Source: JAFGPF01 sp964500415 (lineage in GTDB: Bacteria > Chloroflexota > Dehalococcoidia > Dehalococcoidales > RBG-16-60-22). Taken from it: a stretch of DNA of 64,000 nt. The stretch is taken from contig CAZCOB010000004.1 in assembly GCA_964500415.1 (NCBI GenBank), positions 1 to 64,000 on the forward strand, read 5' to 3'. The notes beneath the pieces are model-generated. The model saw nothing but the letters and a program-made list of their open reading frames with translations. It ran no database searches and was not told the DNA's origin. Made by a program: the position numbers and the translations under genes. Shown here piece after piece: positions 6,939 through 15,230 of the stretch. Numbering within the stretch: position 1 is the stretch's first letter; each line of letters begins with the position of its first letter.

Positions 6939-8318
6939 ATGGCAAAGGTCAACGTCATTATGGCGACACGCAACAACGCCCCCTACCTGAAACAGTCCGT
7001 TGACAGCGTGCTCAAACAGACCTATACCGACTGGAATTTGATAATCGTTGACGATGCCTCCACAGATGAATCTCAGGATATTCTCAGGGAATACAACGCC
7101 GACCCCAGGATAAAAGTTATCCACAATACAGAGAACTTCGGCCTTACCCGAAGCTGTAATATCGCCCTGAGGGAGTGCGACGGCGACTACGTGATGCGCC
7201 TGGACGGCGACGACTTCCTCGACGAGAACGCCATCGCCGTGCTGGCCATGATACTCGACCGGAAGCCGGATATAGACCTGGTGGACTGCGACCATTTCCT
7301 GGTGTCCGAGCACGGCGACGTGCTGGAGTACGTGCGGCGGCAGAAGCTCCATGAGGAGGTCGAGGTGCTCGACCTGCCCCCGATAAGCACCGCCGTGATG
7401 ATAAAGCGAAGGTGCTACGAGGCGCTCAATGGCTATAACGAGGACCTGCTCTGCCAGGACACCTACGATTTCTGGATGCGCTTTATCCAGCAGTTCAGGG
7501 CTTACAACGTTAATCTTCCATTATGGTACTACCGCCAGCACGCGGGGACGCTCACGACCAACAAGGAGCGTATCCTAGAGACAAGAAGGCGGGCCAAGAA
7601 ATCCTACATCGAGCAAAACTACCCGCCGGAAACCAGGCCCAAAGCTCTGGCCATCATACCGATGCGGGCGCGCTCCTCGCTGCGCGGCAACCTCGCCCTG
7701 TACGAAATCGCCGGGCAGCCGCTCATCGCCTACGTCATCTGCACCGCCCTGGCCACTAAAAGCCTGGATAGAGTTATCCTCTCCACGGAAGACGACCAGA
7801 TTGCCGGTGCCGCCCGCGAACTTGGCGCCGAGGTTATCATGCGCCCGGCCAAACTCGCCCGTCCCAAGACCCCCATAGAGGGCACGATAATGTTTGTCCT
7901 AAGCGAGCTGGCCAAAGAAGGCTACGAGCCGGATATCGTGGCTATCCTCCACGCCATATCGCCGATGATGAAGACCAGTAATATCGAGGAAGCCATCGAC
8001 TCTCTGCTGATATACCACACCGACAGCGTCATTTCCGTGGTGCCAGACGACACGCTGCACTATACCCACGACAAGTACGGGCTGACACCCCTGTTCCGCA
8101 AGAGGAAGGTCCGGCTGGAAAGGGAGGAGCTCTACGAGGAGAACGGGGCTATCTACGTCTCGCGGCGGGAGGTTATCCGCCCGGAGAGCTTCCTCGGTGA
8201 GACGGTCGGTCATGTGGTGATGACACCGGAGGAAAGTGTCCACATAGACTCGGAGTTCGACCTCTGGATTGCCGAGCGTATGCTCGAAGAGAAAAAAGGT
8301 AAACAATCACTACGTTAG
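6939..8318 (+). CDS. GT2 glycosyltransferase fused to a cytidylyltransferase-like domain
   Basis: A 459-residue two-domain protein. Residues 1-225 are a GT-A family 2 glycosyltransferase: VIMATRNNAPYLKQSVDSVL, VDDASTDES, the metal motif DGDDF (89-93) and a QDTYDFWMR acceptor-site segment. Residues 234-452 resemble NeuA/KdsB cytidylyltransferases: IDSEFDLWIAERML near the end, ENGAIYVSRR (401-410), LSTEDDQIAGAARELGAEV in the middle. The glycine-rich CTP loop ARGGSKG is replaced by MRARSSLRG (242-250), so the second domain may have lost or changed nucleotide transfer and act in binding CMP-sugar. It follows the cytidylyltransferase by 19 bases. Fusion suggests channelling of the activated sugar, which is inference. 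Confidence 0.82.
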   Translation: MAKVNVIMATRNNAPYLKQSVDSVLKQTYTDWNLIIVDDASTDESQDILREYNADPRIKVIHNTENFGLTRSCNIALRECDGDYVMRLDGDDFLDENAIAVLAMILDRKPDIDLVDCDHFLVSEHGDVLEYVRRQKLHEEVEVLDLPPISTAVMIKRRCYEALNGYNEDLLCQDTYDFWMRFIQQFRAYNVNLPLWYYRQHAGTLTTNKERILETRRRAKKSYIEQNYPPETRPKALAIIPMRARSSLRGNLALYEIAGQPLIAYVICTALATKSLDRVILSTEDDQIAGAARELGAEVIMRPAKLARPKTPIEGTIMFVLSELAKEGYEPDIVAILHAISPMMKTSNIEEAIDSLLIYHTDSVISVVPDDTLHYTHDKYGLTPLFRKRKVRLEREELYEENGAIYVSRREVIRPESFLGETVGHVVMTPEESVHIDSEFDLWIAERMLEEKKGKQSLR

Positions 8319-8394
8319 AAAGGATGTGAAAAGAGCAATTTATTCTTAGTCCGTCATTCTCGCCAGAAAAAGCTCCTGAATGGGATGGTAAGCA

Positions 8395-9345
8395 ATGGGT
8401 CTGATTACATGGGCGAAAGGAAAAGTAAGCAACCGTATCGCCAGACTAGTAGAAGCAGAAGCCAAAAGAATCATAGATAATAAACTGGGATATATGATAC
8501 CACAGCTGGTTGAATTCCAGTTAAGTCCGAAGGAAGACCGGCAGTCATATTACGACCATAGCAAAGACCCTCTTGGCAACCTGGGATACTTCAATGCACT
8601 AAAAGAAAAGCTTATAACACTTGATATATCGGTAAAAGAAGTCGATATTGATATATCTGACTTCGAAAGCTGGTTAGATAACTTCTCTGAAATCAGAAAT
8701 CATTACCAGACCTGGGATGAAGTGTTTATAGAGAAATGCCTGGAGCACTACCTGGCCTTTCGAAATCTCAGTACTTCCCAGGATGACGTATACATTGACA
8801 TCGCCGCTGCCGGCAGCCCTTGGGCAGACATTCTGAACAAAAAGGGTATAAAAGCTTATCGATTAGACCTTTGCTACCCGGAGGGCATACGCGGTATCGA
8901 AATAGGAGCCGATGCGGGTGATACAAAATTGCCCGACGGATTTGCCGACGTTCTGTCGGCACATTGCGCATATGAATGTTTTATGGGGGATGCTGACGTA
9001 CGGTTTGTCAAAGAAGCTGCCAGAGTCCTCAATGATAAGGGGCGCTATGCAATAATCCCGCTTTATCTGGACGATAATTATTATATCTCCACAAGCCCGT
9101 ATTGCGACCAAAAATATGTAGTAATCGACAGCCAGGCAAAAAAAGTATGGCGCGATGACGGGAATACAGTATCTTTTTCCAGACATTATAGTCCGGAATC
9201 TTTCTTAAAAAGAGTCTTTTCAAGTATACCGGCAGGCATGACGGGCAATGTTTTATATTTCAGGAATATACCTAAAGTTATGGAGCATTACCAGGGACAA
9301 AGAGTCTACTGCTTTTTTATGTTTTATTGTGCAAAAAGCGCTTAG
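8395..9345 (+). CDS. Class I SAM-dependent methyltransferase (AT-rich)
   Basis: A 316-residue protein. Residues 135-250 look like a Rossmann methyltransferase core: VYIDIAAAGSPWADIL as a degenerate motif I, YRLDLCYPEG as motif II, and LPDGFADVLSAHCAYECF followed by FVKEAARVLNDKGRYAIIPL, the post-motif region. The N-terminal 130 residues are helical and not assigned. It is richer in A and T than the genes on both sides and is separated by 76 bases from the gene before, both hints of separate origin. The acceptor is unknown; a sugar hydroxyl or carboxyl is plausible from context. Confidence 0.65.
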   Translation: MGLITWAKGKVSNRIARLVEAEAKRIIDNKLGYMIPQLVEFQLSPKEDRQSYYDHSKDPLGNLGYFNALKEKLITLDISVKEVDIDISDFESWLDNFSEIRNHYQTWDEVFIEKCLEHYLAFRNLSTSQDDVYIDIAAAGSPWADILNKKGIKAYRLDLCYPEGIRGIEIGADAGDTKLPDGFADVLSAHCAYECFMGDADVRFVKEAARVLNDKGRYAIIPLYLDDNYYISTSPYCDQKYVVIDSQAKKVWRDDGNTVSFSRHYSPESFLKRVFSSIPAGMTGNVLYFRNIPKVMEHYQGQRVYCFFMFYCAKSA

Positions 9346-9393
9346 AGCATCCGATAACATAATACAAGTGCCCGCCATTATATGAGGTAAGAT

Positions 9394-11304
9394 GTGAGAG
9401 TAAATAACCAAACCAAGGCCCTGCTGGTGCTACGCAACACCGACCAGCTATCTATAATAAATGATTTAGCCCCCGAATGGGCTGAAGAATCTCTTACGGT
9501 GATTTCGGGGCACCCTACGGTAGATATCGAACTGCGGCAGCAGGGAGTGCCCTTCGATAGCCTCTACGACGTGGTGCCACTAAGCCTTTTCAATGATAGC
9601 GAGGCCGAGGTCAACGAGCTGACCGATATCTTTACCGGGATACTGGGGCGGCTCTGGCCTAACGAGCCTGTGATGCTGGAGGGACTGCGTCCCACCGCCC
9701 AGATTGTCGCCCAGGATTTCGTACGCTCTAAGATTACCACCGAAACGCTGCTGAGCGAGTTAAAACCACAGGGCATATGGATTGTCAGCCAGCTCAGCGT
9801 ACCACGCCTGCTGGACGTGGAGCTTTCCAGCGATATCTTCGACGCCATGTTACTACACCACGCCGAAAGCAAGGGGCTTGATATCCGGTTAATCCGTCAA
9901 AGCACTCCGGCACCGGGTCTGTGGCGACGCCTCCGCGATTTTTTAAAAAGCCTGAAAAAAACTCCGGACAAAGCCGGCACAGAAGATAAAGACCCGTTTA
10001 TTATCCCCCCGAAGACCTCGCGCCGCCGCATTATGCTGCTGGGCGCCGACTTCGACTTCGAGAACCAGCTGCCGTTGGTGCAGCGCCTCAACGAGAGCGG
10101 CAAGGCTGAGGCTATCCACGTTTATCTGGGCGGCCCCGCCGCCTGGCTCAAGGACAGCACCAACCGCTACATGGCCGAGCACCCGGAGGCATGGGTGGAC
10201 TACCCCCGCTTCCGGCAACAGCACCCTACCCCGCCCACGGAACTCCGACCGGACGGGGACTTTAGGGAAGAGCTACAAAAAACCGGCTTGAAATGGCAGG
10301 AGTGGCTGAGCTCACCCTATCTCGACTTCCAGTTCAGGTGGCTCTTCGAGGAAGCGCCGCGACGCGTCCTCCGCAACGCCGAGGAATGGAGCACCTTTTT
10401 CGGTGCTTATCAGCCCGATATCGTCGTCCTCATACAGGACAGCACCCACTATTACGTCGGCCAGCCCATGGCTCTGAAAAGGCTGGGTATCAAAAGCGCG
10501 CTGGTGCCGCATTCAGCCATCGTTAACGCCACGCCCGCCGCCTCCCGCTTCCTGTCCGACCACGCCTTCGTCTGGGGCGAAATTATGCGGGACGAGTGCG
10601 TCGAGATAGGCGTGGCACCAGACCGTCTCATTATTACCGGTACGATTAAGGAAATGAAGACTTTCGTGCAATTGAACGACAAAGCACGGCGGCAGCGGCT
10701 GGAAACACTGGGGCTTAGTCCCGACCGCAAAACGCTGGTAATGGTCACCAGCGGCAGCTTCGAGCGCTGGATGCGTCCTTACGTGGACGTCAAGACTCAC
10801 CTGGCCTCCATTGAAGCGGCAATACGTCATGTCATGCAGCGGCCTGACGCCCAACTTGTCATCAAGACCCACCCCCGCCGCGACTACCCCGCTGTCTACC
10901 ACGACATGATTTCCAGGCTCGGCACCGAGAGCGGACAGGCGGACAGGGTGAAGGTTATCGTCAAGGACGACCTGTTCAGCGTGCTGGCCGTAGCCGACGC
11001 GATTATCTCGCCCAGTACGCACACCACGGCCTCGCTGGAGGCGCTCATCACGGAGCAACCGATGGTCTACATCGCTACCGCCCGCATCTACGATAAGCGG
11101 TTCTCCTGGCTGCGCCATGGCGGCTGTCTCGTCGTCAACGCGCTCGAGGACATCCCCGCTTCACTGGACAGGGTGCTGGACGACGCCAGTCTGAGAGAGA
11201 AGCTGATTGCCGAGGGGAGAACGCTGCTGCATAAATATTATGAGGCCGAGGACGGCGAGGCTATCGCTCGCATCAGCGAGCTGCTGATGGGCGCGGAGCA
11301 TTAA
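9394..11304 (+). CDS. Large GT-B-like surface polysaccharide protein
   Basis: A 636-residue cytoplasmic-looking protein with no clear membrane segment. The C-terminal 230 residues have the organisation of GT-B enzymes related to the capsule/CDP-glycerol transferase and UDP-sugar epimerase folds: LVMVTSGSFERWMRP, LVIKTHPRRDYP (phosphate-type contact), then IISPSTHTTASLEALI and PMVYIATARIYDKR. The N-terminal half (residues 1-210) lacks a recognised family and is joined by a lysine-rich linker (about 178-200). The start is GTG at 9394, because the overlapping ATG runs into a stop. It ends 3 bases before the next gene. A glycosyl- or polyol-phosphate transferase is the best guess. Confidence 0.6.
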   Translation: MRVNNQTKALLVLRNTDQLSIINDLAPEWAEESLTVISGHPTVDIELRQQGVPFDSLYDVVPLSLFNDSEAEVNELTDIFTGILGRLWPNEPVMLEGLRPTAQIVAQDFVRSKITTETLLSELKPQGIWIVSQLSVPRLLDVELSSDIFDAMLLHHAESKGLDIRLIRQSTPAPGLWRRLRDFLKSLKKTPDKAGTEDKDPFIIPPKTSRRRIMLLGADFDFENQLPLVQRLNESGKAEAIHVYLGGPAAWLKDSTNRYMAEHPEAWVDYPRFRQQHPTPPTELRPDGDFREELQKTGLKWQEWLSSPYLDFQFRWLFEEAPRRVLRNAEEWSTFFGAYQPDIVVLIQDSTHYYVGQPMALKRLGIKSALVPHSAIVNATPAASRFLSDHAFVWGEIMRDECVEIGVAPDRLIITGTIKEMKTFVQLNDKARRQRLETLGLSPDRKTLVMVTSGSFERWMRPYVDVKTHLASIEAAIRHVMQRPDAQLVIKTHPRRDYPAVYHDMISRLGTESGQADRVKVIVKDDLFSVLAVADAIISPSTHTTASLEALITEQPMVYIATARIYDKRFSWLRHGGCLVVNALEDIPASLDRVLDDASLREKLIAEGRTLLHKYYEAEDGEAIARISELLMGAEH

Positions 11305-11307
11305 AGT

Positions 11308-12486
11308 ATGAGACAATGCCGGGCTTTTTTCGCCAAGGGACTGTCCATGATGATGTGGCTGCCTGAGAGAGTGCGCTCGCTCTGCCGGCAGCGGCGCTGG
11401 CAGGCCGATGCCGCGAGGAGGAGCTTTGAAGTCCAGCCCGTCCTGGAATTTATAAAAAAGTGCCGTAGTGACGGCTACGCCTACAAATACACCCCGCGCC
11501 AGCCGCAGCCCGTACTCTATGCCTCGGTATACGCTGCCTCGCTGCTGCACCTGCAGGGGCAGCTAGACAAGCTCTCGCCTTCTGTAAAACAGGGATGGGC
11601 GGATTATATCCAGGGCTACCAGTCCGAGGATGGTCTCTTCCGCGACCCGGCCGTAGATAACGAGATTGCCGAAACCGAGGACTGGTGGGGCTGGCGCCAC
11701 CTGAGCTGCCACGCCATCATCGCGCTGACGGCTCTGGGGGCACAGGCGGAAAAGCCGTTCAAGATTCTGGAATTTCTCTACCACGATGGCGAAGTTGAAA
11801 AATGGCTGGCCAGCCGCGACTGGCAGAGCCGGGCGGCTTCCGTGAGCAACGAGGTACTGAACTACGGAACATTATTGCAGTATGTCCGTGATTTCCATAA
11901 AGACAACCGGGCCGGGCGGGCGATGGAGAGACTCTACGACTGGCTGGACGAATGCCAGAACCCCGGGACCGGCCTGTGGGGCAACTACCCGGGGGACAAA
12001 CTCGGGCTCTCGCTGGGGGTGCAGACCGCATATCACCTCTGGCTGTTGTACTTCTACGACCGCCGACCCATCCGGTACACCGAGCGCTGCATCGACAGCT
12101 GCCTGAAAACTCAGAATCGTTTCGGGGGGTTCGGGGTAAGCTTCGGCTCCAGCGCCTGCGAGGATATCGACTCCATCGATCCGCTGGTAAGGTTCTACCA
12201 CCTGACCGGCTACCGGCGCGACGATATCGTTAAAGCGCTGCGCCGGGCCCATCAATGGGTGCTGGTCAACATGAATGACGACGGGGGGTCTGTCTTCGTG
12301 CGGGGCCAGTCGCTGACCTACGGCCACCAGCTAATGTCCTCGGCCGCCGACGAAAGCGCCCTGTTCCCGACCTGGTTCCGAACGCTGTCCCTGGCCTACC
12401 TGAACAAAGTAATCGACGTTCCCGAACTGAGAAGAGTCGACTGGCAGTTCACCGAATGCCCCGGCTACCAGTTCTGGAGAGAGTAA
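11308..12486 (+). CDS. Alpha/alpha-toroid (prenyltransferase/squalene-cyclase-repeat-like) protein
   Basis: A 392-residue protein with repeated helical units carrying Q/G-rich turns: GYQSEDGLFRDP (about 106-117), CQNPGTGLWGNYPGD (212-226), TQNRFGGFGVSFGS (269-282) and NMNDDGGSVF (313-322). These are QW-like turns of six-hairpin toroids. No DxDD cyclase motif is visible, so terpene cyclase activity is unlikely. Proteins of this fold in glycan loci may be lyases, hydrolases or scaffolds, and none can be chosen here. It is tightly placed: 3 bases after the GT-B-like gene and directly abutting the GT2 gene downstream, so it is translated as part of the same operon. Confidence 0.6.
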   Translation: MRQCRAFFAKGLSMMMWLPERVRSLCRQRRWQADAARRSFEVQPVLEFIKKCRSDGYAYKYTPRQPQPVLYASVYAASLLHLQGQLDKLSPSVKQGWADYIQGYQSEDGLFRDPAVDNEIAETEDWWGWRHLSCHAIIALTALGAQAEKPFKILEFLYHDGEVEKWLASRDWQSRAASVSNEVLNYGTLLQYVRDFHKDNRAGRAMERLYDWLDECQNPGTGLWGNYPGDKLGLSLGVQTAYHLWLLYFYDRRPIRYTERCIDSCLKTQNRFGGFGVSFGSSACEDIDSIDPLVRFYHLTGYRRDDIVKALRRAHQWVLVNMNDDGGSVFVRGQSLTYGHQLMSSAADESALFPTWFRTLSLAYLNKVIDVPELRRVDWQFTECPGYQFWRE

Positions 12487-13461
12487 ATGATAAAGGTATC
12501 CGTCATCATACCGACGTTAAACCGCGCGGCTTATCTGAGGAATGCCCTGCTCAGCATTCTGGAGCAGTCCTTCCCCGGGGACGAATACGAAATCATCGTC
12601 GTCGATAACGGCTCCACGGACGACACGAAGAAGGTCTGCGATGAGCTGAACGAGGCAAACGACAACCGTGTGATATATCTTTACGACGCTACCCCCGGCC
12701 TGCATGTCGGGCGGCACCTCGGCGCCAAACACGCCCGGAGCAATATCCTGCTCTACGGCGACGATGACATCATCGCCCCACCGGAATGGGTGGCCGAGAT
12801 TTACCGCTGCTACGATGACCCGGCGGTGGGGCTGGCCAGCGGCAAGGTCCTGCCCAAATACGAGGTTGAGCCACCTGAATGGATAAGGCTCTTTCCCAGG
12901 ACCTACCTGAGCCTTATCGATGCCGGACACGATTATATGGTGACACGGAAGAGCGTCGCCTTCGGCTGCAACCTCTCCGTGCGCAGGGACGTCCTTTACG
13001 AGATGGGGGGCTTTCACCCGGATGCCATGCCCCGGCACCTGCTCCGGTTCCGGGGTAACGGCGAGACCGCCCTGACGGACAGGCTGGCTGAGTCCTCGTA
13101 CAAAATGATTTACAACCCCAGGGCTTATGTTTACCACGTAATTCCGGCCGGACGGCTTACCATCGACTATTTCAAGAAAAGGGCCTTCCTTCACGGTATC
13201 GAGCAATCTTACACGCTTATCAGGAAACAGGGCGGCATCGACGAAAAAGTTTTCCAGATAAAGTTGGCGAGGCCCGGTTTATCTGCTATGATTGGCACAT
13301 ACTACCGGATGTTGAGAGCATATAAATTTAAATTCATGCGATACACCAGATATCACAACGAGGTCCGCGAAGCCTACCGGGAAGGTATGCGGTTTCACAA
13401 AAATGAAGTTAAAGCCGACCCGGAGCTACTTGAGTGGGTGCTTAAGAAAGACTATTTTTAA
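12487..13461 (+). CDS. Family 2 glycosyltransferase
   Basis: A 324-residue GT-A enzyme that would transfer a sugar from a nucleotide donor on the cytoplasmic face. It has VSVIIPTLNRAAYLRNALLS at the N-terminus, VVDNGSTDDTKK, the metal-binding LLYGDDDIIAP (DDD near residue 95) and the acceptor-side FRGNGETALTDRLAE. The ATG follows the preceding stop codon with no gap, implying translational coupling. About 90 C-terminal residues are basic and helical. Donor and acceptor are unknown. Confidence 0.85.
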   Translation: MIKVSVIIPTLNRAAYLRNALLSILEQSFPGDEYEIIVVDNGSTDDTKKVCDELNEANDNRVIYLYDATPGLHVGRHLGAKHARSNILLYGDDDIIAPPEWVAEIYRCYDDPAVGLASGKVLPKYEVEPPEWIRLFPRTYLSLIDAGHDYMVTRKSVAFGCNLSVRRDVLYEMGGFHPDAMPRHLLRFRGNGETALTDRLAESSYKMIYNPRAYVYHVIPAGRLTIDYFKKRAFLHGIEQSYTLIRKQGGIDEKVFQIKLARPGLSAMIGTYYRMLRAYKFKFMRYTRYHNEVREAYREGMRFHKNEVKADPELLEWVLKKDYF

Positions 13462-13484
13462 CAGAGAAAAGAAGGGATAGCTGA

Positions 13485-14816
13485 ATGCGCGTCGGCATCG
13501 TGCCCAGCCTGAGCCACGCCAAGGGCGGCGTTTACCAGTACTGCCTGACGATTTTAAAGGCGCTATATAATCTTCAGGTAAAGGGCTTGCTGGACGACGA
13601 GTTCGTCATCTTCCAGCGCGGCGAGTCCGAGGCAGACCTCTCTCCTTTCAGGGAGGCGGGCTGGGAGATAGTGCCGCTGGATGCCGTCTCAGGCACGGCC
13701 GGCGATAAGGCTTGGAACGTGTCAAGGCATATCCTGGGCAACGGCAGAATGCAGCGGCTGGCCGCCCGGCTATATTCGATATTCACTCCGAAGAAAACGG
13801 GGCTGCCCGACCCCGACCGTATCAATCCCAATCCCACCCTTGCCCACTTCCTCCGAGAGCAAGGCATCGACTGGATGCTTTACCCCACCCCAAACCCCAT
13901 GTCCTTCGAGACAGGCCTGCCCTACGTCACAGCGGTGCACGATTTGCAGCACCGCCTCCACCCGGAGTTCCCGGAGGTGGCCGCCGATGGGCGGCGGGAA
14001 AGGCGGGAATACCTGTTCTGTAACGCCAACCGCCATGCCATGCTCATCCTGGTGGACTCGGAAACCGGCAGGGAAGACGTGCTGGCATGCTACGGTGAGT
14101 ACGGCGTCACCGCAGACAAGATTAAGGTACTCCCCTTCCTGCCGGCCCCTTACCTCTCGGCCAGACCGACCGGGGCAGATATGGAGAGAGTCAGGAGCCT
14201 CTATAATTTGCCGGAACGCTACCTTTTTTACCCTTCGCAGTTCTGGCCACACAAGAACCACCTCAGGATAGTTCAGGCGTTGAGTCTGCTCAAAGTACAG
14301 CAAGGCCTGATAATAGACATCGTCTTCACCGGCGGGTATGACGACGATATCAGGGAACAGACATTCCGGGAGGTCACGGCGCTTGTTAAAAAGGCGGGGC
14401 TGGAGTCTAACGTACACTACCTGGACTACGTACCCGACGAGAACATGGCCGGGCTCTACGTTGGGGCCACCGCCCTGATAATACCCACTTTCTTCGGCCC
14501 CACCAACATCCCACCCCTGGAGGCATGGGCGCTGGACTGCCCCGTGATTACCTCCGATATTCGCGGTATCCGTGAGCAGATGGGCGACGCGGCGGTTCTG
14601 GTCGACCCCACGTCGGTAGAAGCCATCGCCGGGGGAATCCAGAGGCTCTGGACCAATGATAAATTACGCCGCGTGTTAATCGAAAAAGGGCGGCAGCGCC
14701 TGAAAACCTACGGGCAGGCTGAGTTCGAGAATATAGTCCTGGAAATCGTGGAAGAGGCCGATAGGCGCCTCGGCAACTCGCAAATCAAGGCCATCGAGAA
14801 GACAGGCTCACAATAA
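13485..14816 (+). CDS. Family 4 glycosyltransferase
   Basis: A 443-residue GT-B retaining glycosyltransferase. The N-terminal domain opens VGIVPSLSHAKGGVYQYCL and contains TAVHDLQHRLHPEF. The C-terminal nucleotide-sugar domain has YLFYPSQFWPHKNHLRIV, IVFTGGYDDD and IPTFFGPTNIPPLEAWALD, ending in DPTSVEAIAGGIQRL. The E-x7-E element of GT4 is represented around PPLEAWALDCPV. Spacing to the neighbours is 23 and 10 bases, so it lies within the operon. Confidence 0.87.
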   Translation: MRVGIVPSLSHAKGGVYQYCLTILKALYNLQVKGLLDDEFVIFQRGESEADLSPFREAGWEIVPLDAVSGTAGDKAWNVSRHILGNGRMQRLAARLYSIFTPKKTGLPDPDRINPNPTLAHFLREQGIDWMLYPTPNPMSFETGLPYVTAVHDLQHRLHPEFPEVAADGRRERREYLFCNANRHAMLILVDSETGREDVLACYGEYGVTADKIKVLPFLPAPYLSARPTGADMERVRSLYNLPERYLFYPSQFWPHKNHLRIVQALSLLKVQQGLIIDIVFTGGYDDDIREQTFREVTALVKKAGLESNVHYLDYVPDENMAGLYVGATALIIPTFFGPTNIPPLEAWALDCPVITSDIRGIREQMGDAAVLVDPTSVEAIAGGIQRLWTNDKLRRVLIEKGRQRLKTYGQAEFENIVLEIVEEADRRLGNSQIKAIEKTGSQ

Positions 14817-14826
14817 GAGGTTTATT

Positions 14827-15228
14827 ATGGAACATATGGAAAATATTACCGACGGCGGCACACTGCTTGCCTGTATCATCAGGGAAAAAATGAGGCCGGA
14901 GAAGACGACTTTCCTCACCCCCCCGGAGGCGAACTTTCAGGCCGGCTTCGTGGTTTATCCGGCCGGCGGAGAAATCGCCCGGCACGCGCACCTGCCGCTG
15001 GAACGCCATATCAACAGTACCTCGGAGGTTATCATCGTCCGCGAGGGGCATTGCGAAGTGGATATATACAACGATAAACGAGAGGTCGCGGCGACACGTG
15101 AGCTACGCGCTGGAGATATGGTGATAATGCTCGCCGGCGGTCACGGTTTCCGCCTGCTGGAGGATACCGTGCTCTGCGAGGTCAAACAGGGCCCTTACCT
15201 CGGCCTGGAAGAAAAGGAGCGCTTTTAA
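14827..15228 (+). CDS. Small cupin-domain protein
   Basis: A 133-residue single-domain cupin. The first cupin motif is around IARHAHLPLERHINSTSEVIIVREG (residues 45-69, with H48, H50 and E62 as possible metal ligands), and the second is GDMVIMLAGGHGFRLL. Small cupins in glycan loci may be sugar isomerases or epimerases or regulatory binding proteins; the sequence does not decide. It is 10 bases after the GT4 gene and 2 bases before the aminotransferase gene, suggesting it works on the same nucleotide sugar as that enzyme. Confidence 0.7.
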   Translation: MEHMENITDGGTLLACIIREKMRPEKTTFLTPPEANFQAGFVVYPAGGEIARHAHLPLERHINSTSEVIIVREGHCEVDIYNDKREVAATRELRAGDMVIMLAGGHGFRLLEDTVLCEVKQGPYLGLEEKERF

Positions 15229-15230
15229 AT

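Noticed and set aside
13770..14417. 215-codon minus-strand open frame
   Set aside because: It is the shadow of the GT4 gene at 13485-14816, which has clear family motifs.
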